From Burkholderiaceae bacterium (GTDB lineage: Bacteria; Pseudomonadota; Gammaproteobacteria; Burkholderiales; Burkholderiaceae_D), in assembly GCA_018882935.1 (NCBI GenBank), contig VERA01000013.1, forward strand, positions 1-46,775: a DNA stretch of 46,775 nt, read 5' to 3'. Below the pieces are notes generated by a model. It did no database searches, was not told where the DNA came from, and saw nothing but the letters and a program-made list of their open reading frames with translations. Positions 28,362 through 40,661 of the stretch are shown piece after piece (positions within the stretch are counted from its first letter, which is position 1; every line of letters begins with the position of its first letter). Both the position numbers and the translations under genes were made by a program.

Positions 28362-29729
28362 ATGGAAGATTTTTGGCAGACCTGCGCTCAGCGGTTGCAG
28401 CAAGAGCTGACACCGCAGCAATACAGCGCCTGGATCAAGCCGCTGGCGCCGCTGGACTATGAAGAGGGCCGGCTGCGGATTGCAGCACCCAACCGGTTCA
28501 AGTTGGATTGGGTAAAAACCCAGTTCGCGGCGCGCATCACCAGCTTGGCGGCAGAGTTCTGGCAGTCGCCGGTAGACGTTCAATTTGTACTGGATCCGCG
28601 CGGTGCGACCGGCAAGCGCCCGGCGGGCAGTTTGTCATCGTCCTCTGCCCCGTCCAAGGCGGCCGAAGAGACGGCCGAACTCGCCGCCGATGGCGCAGTG
28701 CTGCGAGACCAGAGCAAGATTAATCCTGCGCTCACGTTTGACAGTTTTGTCACTGGCAAGGCGAACCAGCTGGCGCGTGCGGCTGCGATTCAAGTGGCCA
28801 GTAACCCGGGCAGTTCCTATAACCCGCTATTTCTGTACGGCGGTGTCGGTCTGGGCAAAACCCATTTGATTCACGCTATTGGCAACCAGGCGATCGCCGA
28901 CAATCCCGGTGTGCGGATACGCTATATCCATGCCGAGCAGTACGTGCGCGATGTAGTTACTGCCTATCAGCGTAAAGGATTTGATGATTTCAAGCGCTAC
29001 TATCACTCGCTGGATTTGCTGCTGATTGATGACATCCAATTCTTCGGTGGCAAGAGCCGAACCCAAGAAGAGTTTTTCTATGCCTTCGAGGCACTGATCG
29101 CCGCCAAGAAGCAGATCATCATCACCAGTGATACCTATCCGAAAGAGATCACGGGGATGGATGACCGCTTGATTTCTCGTTTTGACTCCGGCCTGACCGT
29201 AGCGGTCGAGCCGCCTGAGTTAGAGATGCGGGTGGCGATTCTGCTGAAAAAAGCGCAGCAAGAAGGCGTCAAGTTAAATGACGACGTGGCCTTCTTTGTC
29301 GCCAAGCACTTGCGCTCGAATGTGCGTGAGCTTGAAGGCGCGCTGCGCAAGATTCTCGCCTACTCGCATTTTCATGGTCGCGAGATCACCATTGATGTGG
29401 TGAAAGAAGCGCTGAAAGATTTGCTGTCTGTACAAAACCGCCAAATCTCGGTGGAGAACATTCAAAAGACCGTGGCAGACTTTTTTAATATCAAAGTCGC
29501 CGACATGTACTCGAAGAAGCGTCCGGCCAACATCGCGCGACCCCGTCAGATTGCGATGTATCTCGCGAAGGAGCTGACCCAAAAAAGCCTGCCGGAAATT
29601 GGTGAGCTGTTTGGTGGCCGCGACCACACCACGGTGCTGCACGCAGTGCGAAAAATTGCGGCAGACCGTAGCAAAAACCCCGAAATCAATCATGAACTGC
29701 ACGTGCTCGAGCAGACCCTGAAAGGCTGA
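28362..29729 (+). CDS. dnaA: Chromosomal replication initiator protein DnaA
   Basis: DnaA is an AAA+ ATPase that binds DnaA boxes and opens the origin. It has 455 residues. Domain I (about 1-85) has the [21 protein letters not shown] segment. A short Ser/Ala-rich linker covers about 86-115. Domain III has Walker [10 protein letters not shown] at 160-168 and Walker [11 protein letters not shown] at about 219-228. Domain IV holds the DnaA signature [14 protein letters not shown] near residue 420. Domain II is unusually short compared with enterobacteria, as is common in this group. The operon continues with dnaN 58 bases downstream. Confidence 0.98.
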   Translation: MEDFWQTCAQRLQQELTPQQYSAWIKPLAPLDYEEGRLRIAAPNRFKLDWVKTQFAARITSLAAEFWQSPVDVQFVLDPRGATGKRPAGSLSSSSAPSKAAEETAELAADGAVLRDQSKINPALTFDSFVTGKANQLARAAAIQVASNPGSSYNPLFLYGGVGLGKTHLIHAIGNQAIADNPGVRIRYIHAEQYVRDVVTAYQRKGFDDFKRYYHSLDLLLIDDIQFFGGKSRTQEEFFYAFEALIAAKKQIIITSDTYPKEITGMDDRLISRFDSGLTVAVEPPELEMRVAILLKKAQQEGVKLNDDVAFFVAKHLRSNVRELEGALRKILAYSHFHGREITIDVVKEALKDLLSVQNRQISVENIQKTVADFFNIKVADMYSKKRPANIARPRQIAMYLAKELTQKSLPEIGELFGGRDHTTVLHAVRKIAADRSKNPEINHELHVLEQTLKG

Positions 29730-29787
29730 GCGAGGCGATGAAACTATCTTTGCAAACACCAGGCATTTCTTGCGAAAGGAAAACACC

Positions 29788-30891
29788 ATGCAGCTGGTAA
29801 AGACTCAACGAGATGCGCTGCTCAGGCCGCTGCAAATCGTGAGCGGTATTGTCGAGCGTCGGCACACATTGCCGATTCTGGCCAATATCCTCATCCGTAA
29901 AGACGGTAATAGGGTGAGCTTGTTATCTACCGATATCGAGGTACAAATTAGTACCCACGCCGAGATCGGCTCGGGAAACGATGCCGCGGCGACGACAGTG
30001 GCGGCGCGCAAACTGTTAGATATTCTGCGTGCGCTACCCGACGCCGAGGTGACGCTTTCGGTCTCGAACAAGCGCATGACTCTGCAGTGCGGCAAGTCGC
30101 GCTTTGCGTTACAGACCTTGTCGGCGGAAGAATTTCCGACAGTCGCACAAGCTGAACAATATGGCGCGCAGTTCAACTTGCCGCAGAAAACTCTCAAGCA
30201 CCTGCTGAACATGGTGCACTTCTCGATGGCGCAGCAAGATATTCGTTATTACCTCAACGGGCTGCTGCTGGTGGTTGAGGGTAAAAATGTGATCGCTGTC
30301 GCTACCGACGGGCATCGTCTTGCTTTTAGCCAGATCGTGACTGAGCAGGAGTTTGCGCGGCAGGAAGTGATTATTCCGCGTAAAACCATTATCGAGCTGC
30401 AGCGTCTGCTGGAAGAGACTGATGATCCGGTGAAGCTGGCGATCGCGACCAATCAGGTGAAATTTGATTTCTCCAATATCGAGCTGATCTCGAAACTAGT
30501 AGAGGGCAAATTTCCAGACTACACCCGCGTGATTCCCAAGGCGTACAAAAACAACTTCACGCTTGATCGCGAAGCGCTATTGCGCTCATTGCAGCGCGCC
30601 GCGATCATGACCTCCGATAAGTTCAAAGGCGTTCGCTGCATGATTGAACCGGGCAGCTTGAAGATCAGCTCAACCAACGCGGATCAGGAAGAGGCTGTGG
30701 AAGAACTTGAGATTGATTATGCCGGTGATGCGATCGATATCGGCTTCAATGTGACTTATTTGCTGGATGTCTTGAATAACTTGAAGTGCAACAGCATCAG
30801 TATCTCGCTGGGCGACGCCAACTCGTCCGCCCTGATTACGATTCCCGATGACCCTAACTTCAAATATGTCGTGATGCCGATGCGTATTTAA
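29788..30891 (+). CDS. dnaN: DNA polymerase III beta subunit (sliding clamp)
   Basis: The ring-shaped processivity clamp has 367 residues, the standard length. It begins MQLVKTQRDALLRPLQIVSG and ends YVVMPMRI. The conserved RHTLPILANILI and GVRCMIEP segments are visible, and the hydrophobic protein-binding pocket residues near the C-terminal VMPMR are intact. ATG 29788 follows AAAGGA. It is between dnaA and gyrB on the same strand. A hairpin after the stop may modulate read-through into gyrB. Confidence 0.98.
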   Translation: MQLVKTQRDALLRPLQIVSGIVERRHTLPILANILIRKDGNRVSLLSTDIEVQISTHAEIGSGNDAAATTVAARKLLDILRALPDAEVTLSVSNKRMTLQCGKSRFALQTLSAEEFPTVAQAEQYGAQFNLPQKTLKHLLNMVHFSMAQQDIRYYLNGLLLVVEGKNVIAVATDGHRLAFSQIVTEQEFARQEVIIPRKTIIELQRLLEETDDPVKLAIATNQVKFDFSNIELISKLVEGKFPDYTRVIPKAYKNNFTLDREALLRSLQRAAIMTSDKFKGVRCMIEPGSLKISSTNADQEEAVEELEIDYAGDAIDIGFNVTYLLDVLNNLKCNSISISLGDANSSALITIPDDPNFKYVVMPMRI

Positions 30892-30915
30892 GGCGAGACC
30901 CGAGCGGTTGATGGA

Positions 30916-30944
30916 GGGGGCCATCCGGCCCCTTCGTGCCGTTT
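30916..30944 (+). other. Hairpin between dnaN and gyrB
   Basis: GGGGCC (30917-30922), loop ATCC, GGCCCC (30927-30932) is followed by TTCGTGCCGTTTT. The T-tract is interrupted, so this is at best a partial terminator or attenuator in the 94-base gap before gyrB. Confidence 0.5.
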
Positions 30945-30958
30945 TAGAAAGCCGCTAG

Positions 30959-33478
<2,520 letters not shown>

Positions 33479-33493
33479 TCGTATTCGCGCAGC

Positions 33494-34177
33494 ATGTCCT
33501 TCCAAGCCATACTCTTCGACGCTTACGGTACGCTGTTTGACGTCTACGCCATTGCCGCCGAGGCAGAGCGCCAGTTTCCCGGGCAGGGCGCTGCCCTGGC
33601 AAACCTCTGGCGCGACAAGCAGATTGAGTACACGCGATTACGCACGCTGTCTGGTACCTATCAGCCGTTTGACCAGGTGACACGAGACGCGCTGCAATTT
33701 GCTTGCAGCAGGCTCGGTCTCGCGCTCGATCAGCCGACCCAAGCGCAGCTGATGGCGCAGTACAACCAACTGGCACCCTTTCCCGAAAACTTGGGTGTGC
33801 TGCAAGCATTGCGCCGCGAGGGTATTGCGCTGGCGATTTTGTCCAACGGTAATCCGGAAATGCTTGATCCCGTGGTCAAGGCGGCGGGAATGGCGGATGT
33901 GTTCACCCACGTGATTTCGGCCGATCGTGTTAAAAAATTCAAGACTGCGCCAGAGGTTTATCAATTAGGCTTGGACACTCTGGGCGCTACGGTGAATAAC
34001 AGTCTGTTTGTGTCGAGTAATGGCTGGGATGTTTGCGGCGCGGCCTGGTTTGGTTATTCCACCTTCTGGGTAAACCGCGCAGCAGCACCGGCAGAGGTGC
34101 TCGGCGTGGTGCCGAATGGTGAAGGCCGTTCTCTGAATGACTTGCTTCAATTTGTCCGGCAGCGCGAGGGACATTAA
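33494..34177 (+). CDS. L-2-haloacid dehalogenase (HAD type II)
   Basis: The enzyme displaces halide from (S)-2-haloalkanoic acids or haloacetate, giving the 2-hydroxyacid. It has 227 residues, the family length. The nucleophile Asp9 sits in FDAYGTLFD. LWRDKQIEYTRLR (residues 38-50) holds the halide-binding Arg40. LSNGN gives Ser117 and Asn118. The lysine motif VKKFKTAPEVY has Lys150. SSNGWD gives Ser175, Asn176 and Asp179. This full set supports true dehalogenase rather than a generic phosphatase. It follows gyrB by 15 bases and precedes malate synthase G by 54 bases. The physiological substrate is not known. Confidence 0.9.
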   Translation: MSFQAILFDAYGTLFDVYAIAAEAERQFPGQGAALANLWRDKQIEYTRLRTLSGTYQPFDQVTRDALQFACSRLGLALDQPTQAQLMAQYNQLAPFPENLGVLQALRREGIALAILSNGNPEMLDPVVKAAGMADVFTHVISADRVKKFKTAPEVYQLGLDTLGATVNNSLFVSSNGWDVCGAAWFGYSTFWVNRAAAPAEVLGVVPNGEGRSLNDLLQFVRQREGH

Positions 34178-34231
34178 AACTCGCCGATTAATTCAAAACA
34201 CGACAACAATCAACTCATCAAGGAATTACAA

Positions 34232-36433
34232 ATGACAGCACGCACCGCTTGCCACGGATTGCAGGTGGATACCATCCTGTACCGCTTTATCGAAGACAGA
34301 GTCCTTCCTGGTACCGGTATCGACAGTGATAGTTGGTGGGGTGGTTTCGCGCAAATCGTTCATGATCTGTCACCGAAAAACGCGCTGCTGCTGGCTGAGC
34401 GCGATCGTTTGCAAAGCGAGCTGGATGCCTGGCATATCGCTCACCCCGGGCCGGTGAAAGATATTCCCGCCTATCGCAAATTTCTGGAGTCGATTGGCTA
34501 TCTGTTGCCGGTGCCTAAATCTGTCAAAGTCACCACCGACCATGTCGACGCAGAGCTATCGACCACGGCCGGCCCGCAGCTGGTGGTACCGATTCTGAAT
34601 GCTCGTTATGTGTTGAACGCGGCGAATGCGCGCTGGGGTTCTCTGTATGACGCACTCTACGGTACTGACGCCATTCCCGAGGCGGATGGTGCGACACGCG
34701 ACGGTGGTTACAACCCGGTACGCGGCGCAAAAGTGATCGCGTTTGCGCGTGGATTCCTTGACCAAGTGGTGCCATTAGCAGCAGGATCGCACGCAAATGT
34801 GGTTGCCTACACGGTTGACGGTAATCGCCTGAAAGCGGCCATGCAAGACGGTAGTGCGAGCGGGCTCGCCGATGCCACTAAATTTGTTGGTTATCAGGGC
34901 GATGCTTCACATCCAACATCGGTGCTGCTAAAAAATAATGGCTTGCACATCGAGCTTCGTATCAACCCCAACAGCACCATTGGCAAGCAAGACCTTGCAG
35001 GCGTTGCAGACATTGTTGTTGAGTCAGCCTTATCGACGATTCTTGATCTTGAAGACTCGGTGGCCGTGGTAGACGGTACCGACAAAGTCGCGGCGTACGA
35101 GAACTGGCTTGGTATCTTGAAAGGTACGCTGTCGGAGACTGTGAAAAAAGGTGAAAAATCTTTCCAGCGCACTTTGAATCCGGATCGGGAGTACATCGGC
35201 ACCGATGGAAAGACACTGAAATTACACGGGCGCTCATTGCTGTTCTTGCGCAATGTGGGTCACCTCATGACTAATCCGGCCATCTTGATTGGCGATGGCA
35301 AAGAAATCCCCGAGGGTATTTTGGATGCGGTCGTCACCACCACGATCGCGCTGCATGATTTACGTCGCCCTGCTTCGCAGGCTATTTGCAATACGCGTGC
35401 GGGTTCGGTGTACATCGTCAAGCCGAAGATGCATGGCCCAAAAGAAGTTGCGTTTGCAGTCGAGTTATTTGAGCGCGTTGAAAAGCTGCTGGGCTTGAAA
35501 AAGAACACGGTCAAGCTTGGCATCATGGATGAAGAGCGCCGAACCTCGACCAACCTCACTGCTTGCCTGCAAGAAGCAGCAGCGCGCGTGGCATTCATCA
35601 ACACCGGTTTCCTTGATCGTACGGGTGATGAGATTCATTCATCCTTGCTTGGTGGCCCTATGCTGCGCAAGGGCCACATGAAAACCTCGACATGGTTGGC
35701 CGCTTACGAGCGCAGCAACGTGCTGACCGGCTTGAGTTGTGGTTTGCGCGGTCGTGCGCAAATCGGTAAGGGTATGTGGGCAATGCCCGATCTGATGGCG
35801 GCGATGCTGGATCAGAAAATTGGCCATCCAAAATCCGGCGCAAATACTGCATGGGTACCATCACCAACCGCGGCGACGCTGCATGCCTTGCACTACCATC
35901 AAGTGGATGTATTCGACACCCAGCGCGAGCTTGAGCAGCAAGACAACACCGCAGAGTTACAGCAGCTGCGAGACCAACTGCTGACCGTGCCTATCGTAGA
36001 TGCGCCCAGCTGGTCGGCAAAAGAGATTCAAGAAGAGCTCGACAACAATACACAAGGTATTTTGGGCTATGTGGTGCGTTGGGTAGAGCAAGGCATTGGC
36101 TGCTCCAAGGTGCCCGATATTCATAACGTGGCCTTGATGGAAGATCGTGCCACCTTGCGTATTTCCAGTCAGCATATTGCGAACTGGTTACGTCACGGCG
36201 TGATCACCGAGGCGCAGGTCAAGGAGACGCTGGCGCGCATGGCAAAGATCGTTGATCAACAAAACGCGGGTGATCCGTTCTACCGGCCGATGGCACCGGA
36301 TCTGGAAAAATCTCATGCCTTCCGTGCAGCGAGTGATCTCGTGTTCAAGGGTTCGGTACAGCCTTCGGGTTACACCGAGCCGCTGCTGCATGCGTGGCGT
36401 TTGAAGTTCAAAAAAGAAGTCATGGGTGTTTGA
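34232..36433 (+). CDS. glcB: Malate synthase G
   Basis: The enzyme condenses glyoxylate with acetyl-CoA to form malate, a monomeric Mg2+ enzyme. It has 733 residues, near the 723 of Escherichia coli GlcB. The N-terminal part has [18 protein letters not shown]. The TIM-barrel core includes [28 protein letters not shown] and the conserved [12 protein letters not shown]. The C-terminal cap contains [12 protein letters not shown] 34232 has AAGGA 8 bases upstream. Its presence implies glyoxylate use from glycolate, urate or acetate. No isocitrate lyase or glycolate oxidase gene is in the window. Confidence 0.97.
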   Translation: MTARTACHGLQVDTILYRFIEDRVLPGTGIDSDSWWGGFAQIVHDLSPKNALLLAERDRLQSELDAWHIAHPGPVKDIPAYRKFLESIGYLLPVPKSVKVTTDHVDAELSTTAGPQLVVPILNARYVLNAANARWGSLYDALYGTDAIPEADGATRDGGYNPVRGAKVIAFARGFLDQVVPLAAGSHANVVAYTVDGNRLKAAMQDGSASGLADATKFVGYQGDASHPTSVLLKNNGLHIELRINPNSTIGKQDLAGVADIVVESALSTILDLEDSVAVVDGTDKVAAYENWLGILKGTLSETVKKGEKSFQRTLNPDREYIGTDGKTLKLHGRSLLFLRNVGHLMTNPAILIGDGKEIPEGILDAVVTTTIALHDLRRPASQAICNTRAGSVYIVKPKMHGPKEVAFAVELFERVEKLLGLKKNTVKLGIMDEERRTSTNLTACLQEAAARVAFINTGFLDRTGDEIHSSLLGGPMLRKGHMKTSTWLAAYERSNVLTGLSCGLRGRAQIGKGMWAMPDLMAAMLDQKIGHPKSGANTAWVPSPTAATLHALHYHQVDVFDTQRELEQQDNTAELQQLRDQLLTVPIVDAPSWSAKEIQEELDNNTQGILGYVVRWVEQGIGCSKVPDIHNVALMEDRATLRISSQHIANWLRHGVITEAQVKETLARMAKIVDQQNAGDPFYRPMAPDLEKSHAFRAASDLVFKGSVQPSGYTEPLLHAWRLKFKKEVMGV

Positions 36434-36743
36434 CTTCGCACAGTAATGCCAATCAAAAGCCCTCTGCGTTGTTTTGGCTTACCGGCTAAGCCTTGAGCTG
36501 CAGAGCTGTTTGAGGCGAACCACAGTGCCCATCGTTTGGCGGAGTTTTCCGCCGAGCGATGGCAACTAGTGTCCATCTACCGGGGACAGCGGTTCGATAC
36601 GCCAAGCTCCCGTATTTCCGAACCCAATCTCCCTAAAGGCGCAGTATTTTTGGGAACCGTTTATCGCCTATACTCGGGCGCTCGCCGAAGAATTGGCGGA
36701 TGATTTGGCAGTACGCTTGATGTTCTCGTGATCTGGAGGATCC
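36434..36743 (+). other. Intergenic region with a long hairpin and a -10-like element
   Basis: No gene is seen. A 15-bp stem (36529-36543 with 36548-36562, loop GTTT, two G-U pairs) is the main feature. It lacks a T-run and so is not an intrinsic terminator. TATACT at 36669-36674 is a near-consensus -10 for the downstream gene, but no good -35 is seen at the right distance. GGAGG ahead of ATG 36744 is a strong ribosome site. Confidence 0.5.
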
Positions 36744-37619
36744 ATGAAAAGGTTTTTGACAATTCTGATGGTTGCCCTGATGGGTAGCGCGGTGTTGATG
36801 AGCAGCGCGCAGGCGAAACGCCTGGGCGGTGGCGGCTCGATTGGTAAGTCATCGCCGACGTATAGCCGGCAAGCCACACCACCCGCCAATCAGGCGACAA
36901 CAGCGCCGCGCCCCGCACAACCCGCAGCACCTGCGCCGGCGAGTCCTTGGCGCGGCATTCTTGGCGGCGCCTTGCTGGGTCTTGGCATTGGCGCCTTGTT
37001 GTCGCACTTTGGCCTTGGCGAGGCAGCGGCAGGAATGCTGGGCACCATGTTGATGATTGGCCTGTTGGTAGCCGCTGCGTGGTTTATTTTCCGGATGCTG
37101 AGTCGCAAGTCCCAGCCGGCACCGCTACAGCCTGCGTATGGTGGCCCGATGCAGCGTGAGGCGATTAGCGATGCCCGCACACCAGAAATTGGTTCTGGCC
37201 TTGGTAGCGCAGCGGCGTCAACCTGGCAGCCGGCACAAGCGGCTGTGCCGGCAGATTTCGATGTTGAGGGATTCCTGCGGCACGCGAAAACCAACTTTAT
37301 TCGCATGCAAGCGGCATGGGATCGCGCCGATGTGAACGACATCCGGGAGTTCACCACGCCCGAGATGTTCGCCGAGTTAAAGATGCAGCTGACCGAGCGC
37401 GGCAGCTCCGCTAACAATACCGACGTGGTCAGCATCGACGCCGAGATGTTGGGCGTGGAATCGAACACGGTTGAACATATTGCTAGCGTTCGCTTCCACG
37501 GCATGATCCGCGAAGATCTGCACGCACCGGCAGAGCATTTCAGCGAGATATGGGTGTTAACCAAGCCAGCAGTGGGTCAACAAGGATGGCTGTTGGCTGG
37601 TGTACAGCAAGCATCGTAA
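36744..37619 (+). CDS. Tim44-like domain membrane protein
   Basis: This 291-residue protein has a cleavable signal or anchor at residues 1-24 (ending SSAQA). A low-complexity Gly/Pro/Ala/Gln-rich stretch covers about 25-70. A hydrophobic region spans about 71-118 (GILGGALLGLGIGALL and MLGTMLMIGLLVAAAWFIF). The C-terminal Tim44-like domain starts near residue 170 (FDVEGFLRHAKTNFIRMQAAWDRADVNDIREFTTPEMF) and ends with WVLTKP. Such proteins are widespread in proteobacteria, anchored in the membrane, with unclear function; the mitochondrial namesake takes part in protein import. Its downstream hairpin and terminator isolate it as a single gene. Confidence 0.88.
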   Translation: MKRFLTILMVALMGSAVLMSSAQAKRLGGGGSIGKSSPTYSRQATPPANQATTAPRPAQPAAPAPASPWRGILGGALLGLGIGALLSHFGLGEAAAGMLGTMLMIGLLVAAAWFIFRMLSRKSQPAPLQPAYGGPMQREAISDARTPEIGSGLGSAAASTWQPAQAAVPADFDVEGFLRHAKTNFIRMQAAWDRADVNDIREFTTPEMFAELKMQLTERGSSANNTDVVSIDAEMLGVESNTVEHIASVRFHGMIREDLHAPAEHFSEIWVLTKPAVGQQGWLLAGVQQAS

Positions 37620-37645
37620 ATCCGCGCGATTTTGATCTCTGAGGC

Positions 37646-37665
37646 GGGGCCGCAGCTGCGGCCCC
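37646..37665. repeat. Perfect 20-bp palindrome
   Basis: GGGGCCGCAGCTGCGGCCCC is perfectly self-complementary. It can form a very GC-rich hairpin just after the Tim44-like gene, flanked by CTCT and AGAG. It lacks a T-run. It may act as the first part of a tandem terminator with the hairpin at 37690. Confidence 0.85.
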
Positions 37666-37689
37666 AGAGTCTCTACAGACTGTTGCTGT

Positions 37690-37717
37690 AAAGCCGCTCA
37701 ACATTGAGCGGCTTTTT
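37690..37717 (+). terminator. Rho-independent terminator after the Tim44-like gene
   Basis: AAAGCCGCTCAA (37690-37701), loop CA, TTGAGCGGCTTT (37704-37715) and a continuing T-run to 37717. The stem has 12 perfect pairs. It lies just before the AI-2E family gene. Confidence 0.9.
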
Positions 37718-37749
37718 ACTTGAGGTATAAGCCCTCGGCTCCCGGCACC

Positions 37750-38763
37750 ATGAACCCACCCAACACCAAGAACTTCACGCAACTGGCATCTATGGCGCTC
37801 GCCGCATTGGGTCTGTTGTTGGTGCTGCACGCCGGACTGATTGCGGCGCTGTACGCCGGCTTGCTGGTGTATGCGCTGGTTCATTTACTGGCGCCTACCT
37901 TGGCCTACTTTATTGGTGGACACTCTGCCCGGTGGGTAGCCGTCGCTGCGCTCAGCACGATCATCGTGGTGCTGCTCAGCCTGGGTATCTGGATGCTGGC
38001 TTCGTTCCTGTTCTCTGAAGCGGGTAGCTTGCCGGTACTGCTAAAGAAACTGGTCGATTTGATTGAGGAGGCGCGCGGCCAAATTCCTTTTTGGCTCGGC
38101 GCGTTACTGCCACAAAGTGCCGAGGCTCTGCAGCAATGGCTGACGCAATGGATACGTGATCATGCCACGCAAGCGACACAAATCGGCCAGCAAACGGGGC
38201 GGGTGTTCGTGCAAATCCTGATCGGTATGGTGATTGGTGCGATGGCTGCGCTGTATGACACCACGCAGATCCCGCGCTTCAAGCCGCTTGCCGCTGCGCT
38301 TCACGAGCGAGTATCGCAACTGCACCGCTCATTCAGGCAGGTTGTTTTCGCTCAGGTACGAATTGCCGCCATCAACGCGGTCTTCACGGCTATCTATCTA
38401 GCGGTCGTGCTGCCTCTGGCGGGTATCAAGTTGCCATTGGTGAAGACCATGATCCTAGTGACGTTTGTCGCCGGCTTGCTACCCGTTGTCGGTAACCTTA
38501 TTTCCAACACTGTGATTGTGGTCGTGAGCTTGTCTTATTCGCTTGGTGTTGCTGCAGCGTCGTTGCTGTTTCTGGTGACCATACACAAGCTCGAGTACTT
38601 TCTCAACGCGAAGATTATCGGGGTACAAATTAACGCGCGCCCGTGGGAGCTGTTGGCTGCCATGCTCGTCATGGAGGCCTTGTTTGGAATCAGCGGCGTG
38701 ATCGCTGCGCCGGTGTTTTATGCCTACGTCAAGCATGAGCTGCAAGCGGCGCAGCTGGTTTGA
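37750..38763 (+). CDS. AI-2E/PerM family permease
   Basis: The protein has 337 residues from ATG 37750. It has about eight hydrophobic helices, with a polar, Gln/Trp-rich region near residues 100-150 and the C-terminal cluster VTFVAGLLPVVGNLISNTVIV that is typical of the family. Members are annotated as autoinducer-2 exporters or PerM permeases. Several are now thought to be Na+ or small-molecule exporters, so the substrate is open. The start lacks a clear ribosome site; TTG 37720 lies almost on the terminator. It is convergent with terC. Confidence 0.85.
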   Translation: MNPPNTKNFTQLASMALAALGLLLVLHAGLIAALYAGLLVYALVHLLAPTLAYFIGGHSARWVAVAALSTIIVVLLSLGIWMLASFLFSEAGSLPVLLKKLVDLIEEARGQIPFWLGALLPQSAEALQQWLTQWIRDHATQATQIGQQTGRVFVQILIGMVIGAMAALYDTTQIPRFKPLAAALHERVSQLHRSFRQVVFAQVRIAAINAVFTAIYLAVVLPLAGIKLPLVKTMILVTFVAGLLPVVGNLISNTVIVVVSLSYSLGVAAASLLFLVTIHKLEYFLNAKIIGVQINARPWELLAAMLVMEALFGISGVIAAPVFYAYVKHELQAAQLV

Positions 38764-38823
38764 CGACCACTTGATACCAGTAGCACTGGCGTCAATGGCA
38801 GAACACCGCCGCACGCAGCGAGT

Positions 38824-39588
38824 TCAGGGGCGCTCCTGGTGTGTGTTTTCTGACATTGATGCGATCAACTCAGCCGGGCGCGTAGACCGCACACGTAAAC
38901 GCATATTGATCATTTCGACGACGACCGCAAATGCCATCGCGCTGTAAATATACCCTTTAGGAACATGCGTGCCAAAGCCCTCTGCGATCAAAACTACTCC
39001 GATGGCTACCAGAAACGCCAAGGCGAGTACCTTGAACGTCGGATGCGCGGATACAAATCGCCCAATCGCACCAGCAAACACCATCATCAAACCAACCGAG
39101 ACAACCACCGCTGCAACCATGATCTCAATACGATCCACCATGCCAACGGCCGTAATGATTGAGTCCAGAGAAAACACCAGATCAATCACCATGATCTGCA
39201 GGATAACCGCGCCGAATGCCGCATGGGCAACACTGCTGCGTTGTTCATGTGCGCCTTCCAGCATCTGGTGTATCTCGCCGACGCTCTTCCAAAGCAAAAA
39301 CAGTCCTCCGAAAAGCAGTACCAGGTCTCTGCCGGAGAAGGCGTTGCCAAACACGTCGAATAGCGGCGAGGTCATGCCGACAATCCAGCTCAGCATCAAT
39401 AACAAGCCAAGCCGCATGAACATTGCAGCAAACAAGCCTATTTTGCGCGCCATGTCGCGCTGATGTGGGGGCAGCTTGTCGACCAGGATAGAAATAAAAA
39501 TGACGTTATCGATGCCAAGCACCAGCTCAAGCGCCGTGAGTGTCGCAAAAGCAAACCAGGTGTGCGGGTCGGCGAGCAGTTCCAGCAT
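38824..39588 (-). CDS. TerC family membrane protein
   Basis: This integral membrane protein has 254 residues and about seven helices. The signature motifs ATLTALELVLGIDNVIFISIL (residues about 16-36) and VIDLVFSLDSIITAVGM hold the paired acidic residues thought to bind metal. TerC proteins export Mn2+ or assist metalation of secreted enzymes, and some give tellurite resistance. It ends 60 bases from the convergent permease gene and starts 122 bases from the divergent nhaR-like gene. A role in metal homeostasis is likely. Confidence 0.9.
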   Translation of the reverse strand: MLELLADPHTWFAFATLTALELVLGIDNVIFISILVDKLPPHQRDMARKIGLFAAMFMRLGLLLMLSWIVGMTSPLFDVFGNAFSGRDLVLLFGGLFLLWKSVGEIHQMLEGAHEQRSSVAHAAFGAVILQIMVIDLVFSLDSIITAVGMVDRIEIMVAAVVVSVGLMMVFAGAIGRFVSAHPTFKVLALAFLVAIGVVLIAEGFGTHVPKGYIYSAMAFAVVVEMINMRLRVRSTRPAELIASMSENTHQERP

Positions 39589-39710
39589 TGGGGATCCGAT
39601 CGGTGATTTGAATGCCGGAATTCTAACGAGATATCAGCAGCAGCGCTGCGCAGCAGCGTGCTTCTAAAGTAAGCATAATCAGATGAGTTGTTCGAAAAAG
39701 CGAGATCAAC

Positions 39711-40604
39711 GTGAGCCTTAATTTCCGACATTTGCATTATTTCTGGGTGGTCGCCAAAGAGGGCAGTATCACGCGTGGCGCTGATCGGCTGGGCCTTGCA
39801 ATCCAAACGGTTAGTGCGCAGCTATCACTGCTGGAGCAGGCAGTCGGTAAGTCGCTGTTCAAACCACAGGGACGCCGCCTGGTACTAACCGAGGCCGGGC
39901 AAGTAGCATTGCGCTACGCCGATCAGATTTTTTTACTGGGTGAGCAGCTACAGGAAGCGTTGGCTGACGTGGGTACCGAGCCCATCATGCGTCTCACTGT
40001 CGGTATTTCTGATTCGCTGCCCAAGCTAATCGCATCGCGTATGCTCGACGCCGCGCTCGCACTGCCACAAAGAGTACGTCTGATTTGTTATGAAGAACAA
40101 TTCGAGTCTTTACTCGGCAAACTGTCCGTGCACAAGCTGGACGTCATGCTGACGGACCGAGCAGTACCGCCTGGCTCATCGCTGCGTGTGTTCAGTCATT
40201 TGTTGGGCGAGACACAAATCAGCCTGTACGCGGTGCCTGAACTGGCCGAACGCTACCGCAAGGGTTTCCCGAAAAGTGTTACAGGAGCGCCCATGCTTCT
40301 GCCCACTCGCAACAATGCGATCAGAGCGCGTATTGATCACTGGCTTGAGCTGAATGAAATTCAACCCGATCTGATCGGCGAGTTTGATGACAATGCGCTA
40401 CTTCACACTTTCGGTCGTGCCGGGCGCGGTTTGTTTCCTGCACCAACGGTGTTGGCGAACGATGTTAAATCACAATTCGGTGCTGTCGAAGTTGGCGTCA
40501 TGACGCAAGTTCGCGAGCAGATTTATGCTATCTCTAATGAAAGAAAAATTCAGCATCCAGCCATTGAGGCGATATTGAATGCGATCCATAGCGATGTATT
40601 TTGA
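39711..40604 (+). CDS. nhaR: LysR-family transcriptional activator, NhaR-like
   Basis: This 297-residue regulator has an N-terminal helix-turn-helix (LNFRHLHYFWVVAKEGSITRGADRLGLAIQTVSAQLSLLE, about residues 3-42). Its FRHLHYFWVVAKEGS start is the mark of the NhaR subgroup. The subgroup activates the Na+/H+ antiporter gene nhaA in enterobacteria. No nhaA is in the window, so here the target may be terC, which is divergently transcribed next door, with a 122-base shared regulatory gap. It starts at GTG 39711. A bidirectional terminator follows. Confidence 0.85.
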   Translation: MSLNFRHLHYFWVVAKEGSITRGADRLGLAIQTVSAQLSLLEQAVGKSLFKPQGRRLVLTEAGQVALRYADQIFLLGEQLQEALADVGTEPIMRLTVGISDSLPKLIASRMLDAALALPQRVRLICYEEQFESLLGKLSVHKLDVMLTDRAVPPGSSLRVFSHLLGETQISLYAVPELAERYRKGFPKSVTGAPMLLPTRNNAIRARIDHWLELNEIQPDLIGEFDDNALLHTFGRAGRGLFPAPTVLANDVKSQFGAVEVGVMTQVREQIYAISNERKIQHPAIEAILNAIHSDVF

Positions 40605-40616
40605 TGGCGCTAAAAA

Positions 40617-40642
40617 AACAAAAGCCGGCATCGCCGGCTTTT
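40617..40642. terminator. Bidirectional terminator between nhaR and the cytochrome c gene
   Basis: AAAGCCGGC, loop ATC (40630-40632), GCCGGCTTTT, flanked on the left by a run of A residues (40612-40618). It serves nhaR on the plus strand and the cytochrome c gene on the minus strand. Confidence 0.88.
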
Positions 40643-40661
40643 ATGAGAAGCTCAAGCTCAC

